This document shows positions 24,157-32,696 of a DNA stretch of 64,000 nucleotides, piece by piece (the first letter of the stretch is position 1; every line of letters begins with the position of its first letter). This stretch comes from Sagittula sp. P11 (lineage in GTDB: Bacteria; Pseudomonadota; Alphaproteobacteria; Rhodobacterales; Rhodobacteraceae), in NCBI RefSeq assembly GCF_002814095.1, contig NZ_CP021915.1:62001-126000 (forward strand), in the 5' to 3' direction. The notes beneath the pieces were generated by a model. It saw nothing but the letters and a program-made list of their open reading frames with translations, was not told where the DNA came from and ran no database searches. A program made the position numbers and the translations under genes.

Positions 24157-25341
24157 TCAGGCTTTTTCATAAAGCGTGGCGACGCAGGCCCCGCCGAGGC
24201 CAAGGTTGTGCTGAAGCGCCAGTCGCGCGCCATCGACCTGCCGAGCATCGGCCTGGCCGCGAAGTTGCTGAACAAGCTCAGTGCATTGCGCAAGTCCGGT
24301 CGCGCCCAGAGGATGCCCTTTGGACAACAGACCGCCAGACGGGTTGGTCACGTACTTGCCGCCATAGGTGTTGTCGCCATCATCGACAAACTTCGCCGCT
24401 TCGCCGCGACCGCAAAGGCCAAGCGCCTCATAGGTGATAAGCTCGTTGTGAGCGAAACAGTCGTGCAGTTCGACCACATCCACGTCCTCGGGCCCGATGC
24501 CGGCGGCCTCGTAGACCTGATCGGCGGCGCGCTTGGCCATCGAAAAGCCGACCACTTCGCGCATGTCATGGGCTCCGAAAGTTTCCGGGCCGTCCGTTGT
24601 CATTGCCTGCGCCGCGATCCGAACGGAACTGTCGAGTCCGTGCTTGTCGGCGAATTCCTTGGAACAGATAATTGCCGCCGCTGCGCCACAGGTTGGCGGG
24701 CAGGCCATGAGCTTGGTCATCACGCCCGGCCAGACGACCTGGGCCGCCATGACATCCTCGGCGGTGACTTCCTGCCGGAACAGGGCCACCGGATTTTTGG
24801 CCGCATGCCGGCTGGCCTTGGCGCGGATCTTTGCGAAGGTCTCAAGGGGCGTGCCGAACTCATCCATATGCGCCTTGCCCGCACCGCCGAAGTACCGCAG
24901 TGCCAGCGGGATCTCGGCACTGCCAACCAGATCGTCGGTTTCTGCGTCGAAAGCTGCAAACGGGCTGACCCGGTCATGGAACATCGCACCGATTGCGCCG
25001 GGCTGCATCTGCTCGAACCCAAGCGCCAGAGCACATTCCACCGCGCCGCTTTCCACGGCCTGACGCGCCAGGAACAGGGCGGACGACCCCGTCGAGCAGT
25101 TGTTGTTCACATTCAGAACCGGGATGCCGGTCATTCCAACATGGTACAGGGCGCGCTGGCCGCAAGTGCTGTCGCCATAGACATAGCCCACATAGGCCTG
25201 TTGGATTTTGTCGTAGTCCAGACCCGCGTCGGCCAGAGCGGAACGGGTCGCCGCGGTTGCCATCACATCGTAGCTCTCGGATTTCCCCGGCTTCTGGAAC
25301 GGGACCATCCCGACGCCGACGACATAGGCTTTATCTGACAT
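24157..25341 (-). CDS. SCP2-type thiolase (lipid-transfer-protein-like)
   Basis: A 394-residue thiolase-fold protein. The catalytic cysteine is in NNNCSTGSSAL near residue 87. The histidine in LHDCFAHNE and the GGLLSKGHPLGATG motif near the C-terminus are as in SCPx/SCP2 thiolases rather than classical FadA. In eukaryotes this type prefers methyl-branched 3-ketoacyl-CoAs; here the branched substrate is an inference from the pathway. It is the first gene of a two-gene operon, with an operator copy 54 bases upstream of its ATG. A TATAAT-like box on the minus strand lies between the site and the gene. Confidence 0.9.
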   Translation of the reverse strand: MSDKAYVVGVGMVPFQKPGKSESYDVMATAATRSALADAGLDYDKIQQAYVGYVYGDSTCGQRALYHVGMTGIPVLNVNNNCSTGSSALFLARQAVESGAVECALALGFEQMQPGAIGAMFHDRVSPFAAFDAETDDLVGSAEIPLALRYFGGAGKAHMDEFGTPLETFAKIRAKASRHAAKNPVALFRQEVTAEDVMAAQVVWPGVMTKLMACPPTCGAAAAIICSKEFADKHGLDSSVRIAAQAMTTDGPETFGAHDMREVVGFSMAKRAADQVYEAAGIGPEDVDVVELHDCFAHNELITYEALGLCGRGEAAKFVDDGDNTYGGKYVTNPSGGLLSKGHPLGATGLAQCTELVQQLRGQADARQVDGARLALQHNLGLGGACVATLYEKA

Positions 25342-25394
25342 TTCTCTCTCTCAGGTTTGGACTGGCCTGCATTATACAAGTGCCATTGCATTTT

Positions 25395-25408
25395 CTACCG
25401 TTTGTTAG
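25395..25408. promoter_or_regulatory. Operator site 2 (thiolase-SDR operon)
   Basis: CTACCGTTTGTTAG, one mismatch from CTAAC-N4-GTTAG. On the minus strand it lies upstream of a TATAAT box (about 25371-25376) that would serve the thiolase gene. Confidence 0.6.
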
Positions 25409-25464
25409 AATTTACATGACGCCACGCGGACCTGTCAACACGATCACACTGTGGAGTATGGTGC

Positions 25465-25493
25465 TTGTCGAAGTTTCTAACATATGTTTGGTT
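25465..25493 (+). promoter_or_regulatory. Promoter with operator site 3 (PaaY-like gene)
   Basis: TTGTCG as -35 box, six bases, then CTAACATATGTTTG (25477-25490; one mismatch to the palindrome), with TTGGTT where the -10 box should be. The same -35/operator spacing occurs at three other plus-strand promoters of the window. Transcription would leave an untranslated leader of about 140 bases before the ATG at 25636. Confidence 0.6.
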
Positions 25494-25635
25494 GTTCGCG
25501 CTGCCTGTCTCGGAAGTCCGGGCAATTTTCGGTCCAGACCTCTGAGTCTGACCATGGCCTGACACAGCGAATGATGCATTTGGGATGTCTGGATTTCGCG
25601 ACCATTGGTTTACAGACTACGAAAGGGCAAGAAAA

Positions 25636-26247
25636 ATGGCGCATTGCTATGAATTCAAAGGGTTTATACCCGTTGTTCCCGATGATACATATGTCCATCC
25701 TCAGGCCGTTCTGATCGGAAATGTCATCTTGGGTCATGGATGCTACATCGGACCCGGCGCAAGCCTGCGGGGCGATTTCGGCAGAATCGTGATCGGTGAC
25801 GGCGCCAATGTACAGGATAACTGCATCATCCATTCCTTTCCCGGCCGCGACGCCGTCGTGGAAACCGACGGTCACATCGGCCATGGCGCGATCCTGCACG
25901 GCTGCACAATTGGCCGGAACGCTCTGGTCGGGATGAATGCCGTCATAATGGATGGTGTAGATCTTGGCGCGGAATCGATTGTCGGCGCGCAGGCGTTTTT
26001 GCGCGGCGAAACTGTGATTCCGCCCCGTTCGATGGTGGTCGGTTCGCCGGCAAAGGTGATCCGGGAGGTCAGCGAGAAAGAAGTCGCGTGGAAAACACGC
26101 GGCACCGCGGAATACCAGCAACTTGCGCGCGACTGTCTGGCCGGATTGATGCCGGTCGAGCCGCTGAAGACGGTCGAGGCAGACCGGCCCGGGATGGTGG
26201 CCTCTGACGTCGTCTCCATTCAGGAGGCGCGGCGGACATCGTCCTGA
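25636..26247 (+). CDS. Left-handed beta-helix hexapeptide protein, PaaY/CaiE-like
   Basis: A 203-residue protein with repeating hexapeptide pattern from residue 10 to 150 ([51 protein letters not shown]). Possible metal-binding histidines occur in [16 protein letters not shown] and similar positions, as in gamma-carbonic-anhydrase-like proteins. PaaY hydrolyses stalled CoA intermediates in phenylacetate breakdown, and CaiE sits in carnitine operons. Next to so many CoA enzymes, a CoA-salvage thioesterase role is plausible but inferred. Single plus-strand gene between two minus-strand operons, under its own operator-type promoter. Confidence 0.85.
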   Translation: MAHCYEFKGFIPVVPDDTYVHPQAVLIGNVILGHGCYIGPGASLRGDFGRIVIGDGANVQDNCIIHSFPGRDAVVETDGHIGHGAILHGCTIGRNALVGMNAVIMDGVDLGAESIVGAQAFLRGETVIPPRSMVVGSPAKVIREVSEKEVAWKTRGTAEYQQLARDCLAGLMPVEPLKTVEADRPGMVASDVVSIQEARRTSS

Positions 26248-26313
26248 CCTCTCCAGGCACCGGACCGGGGCGGGTTTAAGAAGCGGCCCGAAGCGGCAGG
26301 ACCTATCTGAAAA

Positions 26314-26347
26314 CGGGCGACACGACCGTTTCCCGGTGTATCGCCCG
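26314..26347. terminator. Hairpin between convergent genes
   Basis: CGGGCGA-CAC pairs with GTG-TA-TCGCCCG (ten pairs with a two-base bulge). It sits between the ends of a plus and a minus gene, where a two-way terminator is expected, but no T-run is present. Confidence 0.35.
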
Positions 26348-26361
26348 AGCCCCTCAAGCCG

Positions 26362-27969
26362 TTACAGACGGAAGATCCCGTAGTGCGGATCGTCGATCGG
26401 TGCATTTAGCGAGGCGGATATAGATATTCCAAGCGCGTTGCGAGTGTCTGCCGGGTCAAGAATGCCATCGTCCCACAATTCCGAGGTCGAGGTATAGGCC
26501 TCGACATCCCTTTTGTACTTTTCCAGCACAGGCTCTCGGATGGCGGCGATTTCCTCTTCGGTCAGCTCTTTGCCTTCACGCTGAAGCTGCCGGATCTTGA
26601 CGTCCGCCATGGTGTTGGCGGCCTGATCCGCGCCCATCACGCCGATTTCGGCCTGGGGCCACATGAACAGCGTGCGCGCATCCCAGGCCCGCCCACACAT
26701 GCCGTAATTACCGGCCCCGTAAGAGGCATTGGCGATCACTGTGAACTTCGGCACGACCGAGCCGCCCTGCGCCATCAGCATCTTGGCGCCGTCCTTGGCG
26801 ATGCCGCGCTCTTCATATTCGCGGCCGACCATGTAGCCGGTGATGTTCTGGAAGAAGACCAGGGGCGTCCGGTTCTGATTGCAAAGCTGCATGAAATGCG
26901 CCGCCTTGAGCGAACTGTCGTTGAACAAAACCCCATTGTTGGCAAGGATGCCGACCTTGTAACCCCAGATATGGGCAAAACCGCAAACCATCGTGGTGCC
27001 ATAGTCCGGCTGGTATTCGTGAAAGCGTGAGCCGTCCACGATCCGGGCCAGAACCTCGCGCATGTCGAACTGGGTTTTCCGGTCCTTTGGAATGATCCCG
27101 TAAAGTTCCTTCGGGTCATAGAAAGGCTCTTCATAGGACGCGGTTTCGATGATTGTTTTTGGCATACGTTTCCACTGGCTGACAATTTCGCGCGCCAGTG
27201 AAAAGGCGTGCTGTTCGGTCGCGGCGCGATAGTCGCCCGTGCCCGAAACCGAGGTGTGCATGACCGCCCCGCCCAGTTCCTGAACGCCGACCTCCTCGCC
27301 GGTGGCCGCTTTGACCAGCGGAGGGCCGCCAAGGAAAATCGCCCCTGTACCTTCGATGATGATGTTGTAGTCGCTCAGGGTCGGCACATAGGCGCCACCA
27401 GCCGTGCAGTGTCCGCCGACCACGGCAATCTGCGGGATATTGGCCTGGCTCAGCTTGACTTGGTTGCGGAACACCCGTCCGCCCAGATACCGGTCGGGAA
27501 AGACGCCGTGCTGAAGCGGCAGGAAACCACCCGCGCTGTCGCAAATATGGATGACCGGCAGTCGGTTTTCCAGCGCGACATCCAGAAGCCGCACGATCTT
27601 TTTCACGGTATGGGGATACCAGGCGCCGCCCTTGACGCTGGCGTCGTTGGCGTGGATGGCGACCTCGCGACCTTGCACTATACCGATGCCTGTCACCACA
27701 GCGGCGCCGGGCACGGTGCCGTCGTATTCGCGACAAGCGGCAAGTGTGGAAAACTCCAAAAAGGGCGTGCCGGGGTCCAGTAGTAGTTTCAGTCGCTCGC
27801 GAACGCCCAGCTTGTTCTGGCGGGCAAGGCGGTCGATATCGCGCTGGGGGCGTTCGAAACGCGCCGCGTGCTGGCGGGCGTGGAATTCCTTAAGCCGTTC
27901 AGACATGGCGGCATAATTTGCCTTGTAGTCGGCGGCATTGGTGTCGATCTGACTTTCAATCCTGCGCAT
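26362..27969 (-). CDS. Acyl-CoA carboxyltransferase (beta subunit), system 2
   Basis: A 535-residue carboxyltransferase. Motifs: RERLKLLLDPGTPFLEFSTL, HANDASVKGGAWYPHTV, GGHCTAGGAYVPTLSD in the first half; ILANNGVLFNDSSLKAAHF, QNITGYMVGREYE and NASYGAGNYGMCGRAWD in the second. It is diverged from systems 1 and 3 at the substrate-facing VKGG segment (AWYP here), so it probably accepts a different acyl-CoA. ATG at 27969 is chosen because GGAGGAG lies at the right distance and the carrier-protein stop is two bases before it. It is the last gene of its operon. Confidence 0.93.
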   Translation of the reverse strand: MRRIESQIDTNAADYKANYAAMSERLKEFHARQHAARFERPQRDIDRLARQNKLGVRERLKLLLDPGTPFLEFSTLAACREYDGTVPGAAVVTGIGIVQGREVAIHANDASVKGGAWYPHTVKKIVRLLDVALENRLPVIHICDSAGGFLPLQHGVFPDRYLGGRVFRNQVKLSQANIPQIAVVGGHCTAGGAYVPTLSDYNIIIEGTGAIFLGGPPLVKAATGEEVGVQELGGAVMHTSVSGTGDYRAATEQHAFSLAREIVSQWKRMPKTIIETASYEEPFYDPKELYGIIPKDRKTQFDMREVLARIVDGSRFHEYQPDYGTTMVCGFAHIWGYKVGILANNGVLFNDSSLKAAHFMQLCNQNRTPLVFFQNITGYMVGREYEERGIAKDGAKMLMAQGGSVVPKFTVIANASYGAGNYGMCGRAWDARTLFMWPQAEIGVMGADQAANTMADVKIRQLQREGKELTEEEIAAIREPVLEKYKRDVEAYTSTSELWDDGILDPADTRNALGISISASLNAPIDDPHYGIFRL

Positions 27970-27971
27970 TG

Positions 27972-28475
27972 TCACTCCTCCTCCGGGGCCAATTGGGCTA
28001 GGATGTCTTTCAGACCAAAACTGTCGCCTACGGCGAATGGCATTTCGGCAACAACCCCGCTGCGCGGCGCCACCAGTGTGGTTTCCAACTTCATGCTTTC
28101 GATCACCAAAAGCGGCTGGCCTTCCTTAACCGCATCGCCGGGTTTGACCGCAACCGACACCACGACACCCGGCATGGGCGCCACCAATCGGTCGTCGCTC
28201 GCGCCACCGTCGCTGCCGGCCAGGCGTTCGGCGGGATCAACCCGTCCGACTTCGTAGGTCCGGCCGTTCATGTGCACAAAAGTTGCTTCCGGCCCCACTG
28301 CCAGTCGCAGTTCGCGCACAACACCCTTGGCCCGCAACGTATACCCGCCCGGCAGACCCGTCGGGTCCAATTGGCAGGCAACAGCGCGAGTGGGGGTATG
28401 AAGCACGAACCGGCTGCCATCATGACCCAGCCAGCAATCTGTCTCTTCTCCGTCGATTTGAAAAATCCGTTGCAT
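27972..28475 (-). CDS. Stand-alone biotin carboxyl carrier protein, system 2
   Basis: A 167-residue protein. The C-terminal biotinyl domain (about 95-167) has the biotin lysine in VIESMKLET and the opening VAPMPGVVVSVAVKPGD. The first 90 residues (FQIDGEETDCWLGHDG and on) resemble the linker domain that normally connects biotin carboxylase to the carrier within one alpha chain. The alpha subunit of this system is therefore split into two genes. ATG overlaps the stop of the biotin carboxylase gene (TGATG) with GGAG upstream. An alternative GTG lies 12 bases earlier. Confidence 0.9.
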   Translation of the reverse strand: MQRIFQIDGEETDCWLGHDGSRFVLHTPTRAVACQLDPTGLPGGYTLRAKGVVRELRLAVGPEATFVHMNGRTYEVGRVDPAERLAGSDGGASDDRLVAPMPGVVVSVAVKPGDAVKEGQPLLVIESMKLETTLVAPRSGVVAEMPFAVGDSFGLKDILAQLAPEEE

Positions 28476-29944
28476 CAGTTTCTCCACCCGCCCATCTTGC
28501 GGTACATTTCCGGTATCTGCATGACCTCAATCACCAGCCGCTCGTCCGATAGGGCTGCCGCCGCCATCAGCAGGTCAGTGACATCTTCGCCCGTTGCAGT
28601 CAGCGTTTCGGATTGTTCCGCCAGGAACCCGGTTGAAACTTCCCCCGAGGCGAAATCCGGATGAGCTAGGATCGCATCCAGGTAACCGGTGTTGGTCGTC
28701 ACCCCGAGGACCACATAGTTTTGCACCGCTTGCCGGGCACGGGCGATCGCCTGCGCGCGATCCTGGCCATGCACGATCAGCTTGGACAACATCGGATCAA
28801 AGTCGGTCGTTACCTTGCCACCGTCCAGAATGCCGCTGTCCACCCGCACGCCGGGCCCAGTGGGTTCGTCCAGCAGCAGGATATCGCCGACCGCGGGGCG
28901 AAAATCGACCGTCGCATCCTCAGCACAGATGCGCAGCTCGATCGAATGCCCGGTTTGAGGAATATCCGCCTGCACGGCGCTCAGCCCGTCGCCCGCCGCG
29001 ACACGCAGTTGCTCAGCAACCAGATCGAAGCCGGTCACCATCTCGGTCACCGGATGTTCGACCTGAAGGCGGGTGTTCATTTCCAGGAAGTAAAAGGTCC
29101 CGTCCTGCGCATAGATGAATTCGACGGTCCCAGCCCCGCGATAGTTGACGGCGCTGGCAATACCTGCGGCGGTTTCGCAGATCTCGTCCCGTTGTTCGGG
29201 AGTCAGCGCCGGTGACGGCGTTTCCTCGATAATCTTCTGGAACCGGCGCTGGATCGAACATTCGCGTTCCCAGAAATGGACCACTTTACCCTGCCCGTCG
29301 CCCATCACCTGCACCTCGATATGGCGCGGACTTTCAATATAGCGCTCGACGAACAGCCGCCCGTCACCGAAATACCGCTCGCCTTCGCGGCGTGCGGTTT
29401 CGATTTCGGTCTCCAGCGTGCTGTCCTCGCGTACGACGCGCATGCCCTTGCCGCCACCGCCGGCCGAGGGCTTGATGAGCAGCGGATAGCCAACGGCGCG
29501 GGCGCGTTCGACAAAGTTCGCCGGATCATCATCCTCGATGGCCGAGGGGGCGACGGGAAACCCGCGTTCCTCGACAAAGGCGCGGGCGCGGACCTTGTCC
29601 CCCATCAGGTCGATGACCTCGGACGTCGGGCCGACAAAGGTCACTCCGGCTTTTTCCAGCGCCGCGACAAAACCGGCATTCTCTGACAGAAAGCCATAGC
29701 CGGGATGAACCGCGTCCGCGCCGATCCCTTTGGCGGCTTCGACGATCTGAGGAATATCGAGATAGGCGGCCACGGGCGTCGGGCCCTCGATCATCACGAC
29801 CTCATCTGCGATCAGATGCGCCGGCCCCTCTTGCTCGGCGACATGACGCAACACGGCAGTCGCAAGCCCGCGGGCCTTAGCGGTGCGCAACACGCGCGCC
29901 GCGATCTCGCCCCGATTGGCGACCAGGAGTTTCGAAATGGTCAT
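28475..29944 (-). CDS. Biotin carboxylase subunit lacking carrier domain, system 2
   Basis: A 489-residue ATP-grasp enzyme: ANRGEIAARVLR at the start, GFLSENAGF, SAGGGGKGMRVV, RECSIQRRFQKIIEETPSP and EMNTRLQVEHPVTEMV. It ends with a short helical extension (TDLLMAAAALSDERLVIEVMQI) instead of a biotinyl domain; the carrier is the next gene. It carboxylates biotin using bicarbonate and ATP. Twelve bases separate it from the AtuA-family gene upstream. Confidence 0.93.
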   Translation of the reverse strand: MTISKLLVANRGEIAARVLRTAKARGLATAVLRHVAEQEGPAHLIADEVVMIEGPTPVAAYLDIPQIVEAAKGIGADAVHPGYGFLSENAGFVAALEKAGVTFVGPTSEVIDLMGDKVRARAFVEERGFPVAPSAIEDDDPANFVERARAVGYPLLIKPSAGGGGKGMRVVREDSTLETEIETARREGERYFGDGRLFVERYIESPRHIEVQVMGDGQGKVVHFWERECSIQRRFQKIIEETPSPALTPEQRDEICETAAGIASAVNYRGAGTVEFIYAQDGTFYFLEMNTRLQVEHPVTEMVTGFDLVAEQLRVAAGDGLSAVQADIPQTGHSIELRICAEDATVDFRPAVGDILLLDEPTGPGVRVDSGILDGGKVTTDFDPMLSKLIVHGQDRAQAIARARQAVQNYVVLGVTTNTGYLDAILAHPDFASGEVSTGFLAEQSETLTATGEDVTDLLMAAAALSDERLVIEVMQIPEMYRKMGGWRN

Positions 29945-29956
29945 GGTGTCGTCCTC

Positions 29957-31756
29957 TTAGTTCCGGGCCGCGGCATTCAGTCCGTCACGTGCGGCCAGAT
30001 CGGCTGGCACGGGAATTTCGATATCAAGCAGCATCTGCGCGAACCCTTTGCCCTGCGGGTCTATGCGGACCGAGGCGATGCCGCCACCGCCAAGCGATTC
30101 ATGCAACAGGAAATTCAGCGAATGGCTTCCAGGCAAGTCGAACCGTTCTACCCTGCCGTCGCAGACATGGGAGAAATAGTCCTTCACCACCTCTTCGCTG
30201 AGAGCCGAGCGGATATATGGCAGGTAGTCCGGCTTGCGCGCGAGGATGCCGATATTGGCGATGTCCCCCTTGTCGCCCGAGCGGCCCCAGGCCAAATCGA
30301 CGAGGCGGACCTTGACAACGTCCGGACCGGGCTCGCGGCTATCTGCGGGCGGTGCGGCAGGCGGATCAAGGTGGACTGGCGTAGTGGCCACGCTCACGGG
30401 CACATCCTTGCCGTCGACCTCGACCGCGACGGGGGTTTCGGCCTTGCTCTGAAGGAAGGAAAATAGACGGACCACCGGCTGCACCTTTGGCCGTCCGGCG
30501 AAGAACCCGGTCAGACCCTGCGCGGTCGAAATCGCCATCGGTGCGATTTCGCCGGCAAAAATGTTCAGCGCGGCGCGATCGTCATGGACCGCGCCGATCT
30601 TGAGCACCACCTCGCGGGTCCGGGCGCGCGCATTTGCGCCATAGGCCGCCTCGGCCCCCAGCACCTCGACGCTGACCTGCCGGAAATCTCCCATGTTGCG
30701 GTCGCGGAAAATCCGGCGACAGCGGGTCAGGATCGCCTCGGCCACACGTTCGGCCTTGGCGGGTGCGTCAATCGCAGCCAGTGTCAGGGTAGAGACCGCG
30801 CGCCAGCCATCGGCATGGGTCGCCGACACCTTGTAGCTGTCGGTGCGCCCAAGCCCCCTGCCGCCCTTGACCAGCACCCGGTCGGGTCCGACCTGTTCCA
30901 GGGTGACCCCGGACCAGTCGCAGATCACGTCGGGCAACAGGTAGGCGCGCGGGTCCCCGATTTCATAGAGCATCTGCTCTCCGACTGACCCGGGCACGAC
31001 CAGCCCGCCGGTGTCAGGCGTCTTGGTCATGATGAAACTGCCGTCTTCGGACACCTCGACGATGGGCATGCCCATATTGTCCCAACCCGGCACGTCCTGC
31101 CAGTCGGTGAAGTTGCCGCCGGTTCCCTGGGGGCCGCATTCGATCAGGTGGCCGGCCAGCGATCCCTGGCTGAGCTTGTCCCAGTCATCGTCGCCCCAGC
31201 CGTATTCATGCATCAGGGGACCAAGCGCGACCGCGCTGTCGGCGCAGCGTCCGGTGATCACGATGTCGGCCCCGGCATCCAGCGCGGCAGCGATGGGGCG
31301 GGCACCCAGATAGGCATTCATGCTCCAGATATCATCTGGAAATGCGACACCCGAGAACATTTCCGTCTGACCGTTTTTGCGAATTTCATCGGCCCTGGGC
31401 AACAGGTCATCGCCTAGCACGACTCCGATGGACAGATCGATTCCGGCCTGGGCGGCGGCTTTGGCAAGCGCATCGCGGCAGCCACGCGGGTTCACGCCCC
31501 CTGCATTGGCAACGACCTTGATCCCTTTTGCCTTGATATCCGGCAACCAGGGTGCCAGCGCCTTGACGAAGTCCGGCGCATAGCCCGACTCGGGCGCTTT
31601 GGCGCGGGCCCGCGCCATCAGCGACATTGTCACCTCCGCCAGATAGTCAAACACCAGATAGTCGATCTCGGCCTTTGAGACCAGTTGACCGATCGCTTCC
31701 GGCGTATCGCCCCAGAAGCCCGACGCGCATCCGATGCGCAGCTTTCGTTCCGACAT
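29957..31756 (-). CDS. AtuA-family protein (acyclic terpene utilisation, DUF1446)
   Basis: A 599-residue protein. The N-terminal 450 residues are the AtuA/DUF1446 domain, with IGCASGFWGDTPEAIGQLV, LVFDYLAEVTMSLMARARAK, KVVANAGGVNPRGC and VVLGDDLL. A linker rich in proline follows, then a C-terminal domain of about 100 residues (VRLVDLAWGRSGDKGDIANIGILAR) that is separate in some relatives. AtuA is required for growth of Pseudomonas on citronellol and geraniol, but its reaction is not settled. Its presence between carboxylase and hydratase genes is the strongest pointer to isoprenoid-like substrates here. An atu-like role is inference. Confidence 0.92.
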   Translation of the reverse strand: MSERKLRIGCASGFWGDTPEAIGQLVSKAEIDYLVFDYLAEVTMSLMARARAKAPESGYAPDFVKALAPWLPDIKAKGIKVVANAGGVNPRGCRDALAKAAAQAGIDLSIGVVLGDDLLPRADEIRKNGQTEMFSGVAFPDDIWSMNAYLGARPIAAALDAGADIVITGRCADSAVALGPLMHEYGWGDDDWDKLSQGSLAGHLIECGPQGTGGNFTDWQDVPGWDNMGMPIVEVSEDGSFIMTKTPDTGGLVVPGSVGEQMLYEIGDPRAYLLPDVICDWSGVTLEQVGPDRVLVKGGRGLGRTDSYKVSATHADGWRAVSTLTLAAIDAPAKAERVAEAILTRCRRIFRDRNMGDFRQVSVEVLGAEAAYGANARARTREVVLKIGAVHDDRAALNIFAGEIAPMAISTAQGLTGFFAGRPKVQPVVRLFSFLQSKAETPVAVEVDGKDVPVSVATTPVHLDPPAAPPADSREPGPDVVKVRLVDLAWGRSGDKGDIANIGILARKPDYLPYIRSALSEEVVKDYFSHVCDGRVERFDLPGSHSLNFLLHESLGGGGIASVRIDPQGKGFAQMLLDIEIPVPADLAARDGLNAAARN

Positions 31757-31777
31757 ATTCCTCTCCTCCCCGTTTGA

Positions 31778-32563
31778 TCAGCGGCCCGTCCATTCAGGTT
31801 TGCGCTTCTCAATAAAGGCATCAAAGCCTTCGCGCGCGTCTTCGGTCTGTGCTACTCGCGGTAACAGTGTTTCTGCAAACCGCATCTGCTGCGGATAGGT
31901 CATGTCCTCCATCGCGTGACAGGCGTATTTTCCCAGCCGGATCGCGCTCGGCGATTGCGCAGCAATCTGGGCAACCAGTTCTGCAACCTTGTCGTCCAAC
32001 CCCGCGGCATCGGTCACATAGTTGACCAGATTGAACTGCAGGGCTTCCTCGGCCGTCAGAGGAACGCCGGTGATGAACATCTCCATCAGCCTCCGCCGGG
32101 GCAGCACGCGCATCATGGGTGGCACGATCGTCATGGGAAACAGACCTACCTTCACTTCCGGCGTTCCGATGCGGGCATGATCCACCATCACAGCCAGATC
32201 GCAGGCACAGATGATGCCCGCCCCCGCCCCCATCGCGATGCCATTGATGCGCGCGATCGTTGGCTTTCGGCACGCCTGTATCGTCTCGAACAACCTTCCG
32301 GCAAAATGATCCGGGTCCGCCGGATCCTGAACAAACGGGCCGCCATCCGCCCCCGCCTTGATGTCGCCCCCGGCACAGAAGGCGCGCTCGCCCTCGCCGG
32401 TCAGAACGATCACGCGACAATCGCTGTCCCTCTCGGCAGCACATACGGCGGCAATGATCCCGTCTGCGACCTCACGGTTGAGGGCATTTCGATTATCAGG
32501 ACGTCGAATCGTGATACGCACTTCTTTGCCGAGCGCCTGCGATTGAACAACGCTCTCAGTCAT
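31778..32563 (-). CDS. Enoyl-CoA hydratase/isomerase family protein
   Basis: A 261-residue crotonase-fold enzyme: RAFCAGGDIKAGA (oxyanion hole, near 60-72), INGIAMGAGAGIICACDLAV (near 108-127) and GTPEVKVGLFPM. It is the first gene of the second carboxylase operon, so it may hydrate or isomerise the carboxylated or dehydrogenated acyl-CoA. GGGGAG precedes the ATG. It diverges from the acyl-CoA dehydrogenase gene across a shared regulatory region holding operator site 4. Four hydratases in this window are distinct paralogs; their individual substrates cannot be told apart. Confidence 0.9.
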   Translation of the reverse strand: MTESVVQSQALGKEVRITIRRPDNRNALNREVADGIIAAVCAAERDSDCRVIVLTGEGERAFCAGGDIKAGADGGPFVQDPADPDHFAGRLFETIQACRKPTIARINGIAMGAGAGIICACDLAVMVDHARIGTPEVKVGLFPMTIVPPMMRVLPRRRLMEMFITGVPLTAEEALQFNLVNYVTDAAGLDDKVAELVAQIAAQSPSAIRLGKYACHAMEDMTYPQQMRFAETLLPRVAQTEDAREGFDAFIEKRKPEWTGR

Positions 32564-32628
32564 TTCCGAAGCTCCCCCCTGTATTTAGGACACCGCGCTT
32601 TCTTACGTCAGGTCGTCAAAAGCTTGGC

Positions 32629-32657
32629 TTGATCTATTTTCTAACATGTGTTTGATT
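32629..32657 (+). promoter_or_regulatory. Promoter with operator site 4 (dehydrogenase operon; divergent to hydratase)
   Basis: TTGATC as -35 box, six bases, CTAACATGTGTTTG (32641-32654), and TTGATT at the -10 place with a 17-base spacer. The operator fills the spacer, so a bound repressor would exclude RNA polymerase. The 134-base divergent region probably controls the minus-strand operon as well. Confidence 0.72.
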
Positions 32658-32696
32658 TTGGTCAACACGGCGGACGACATTTTTCGGGAGGATGAT

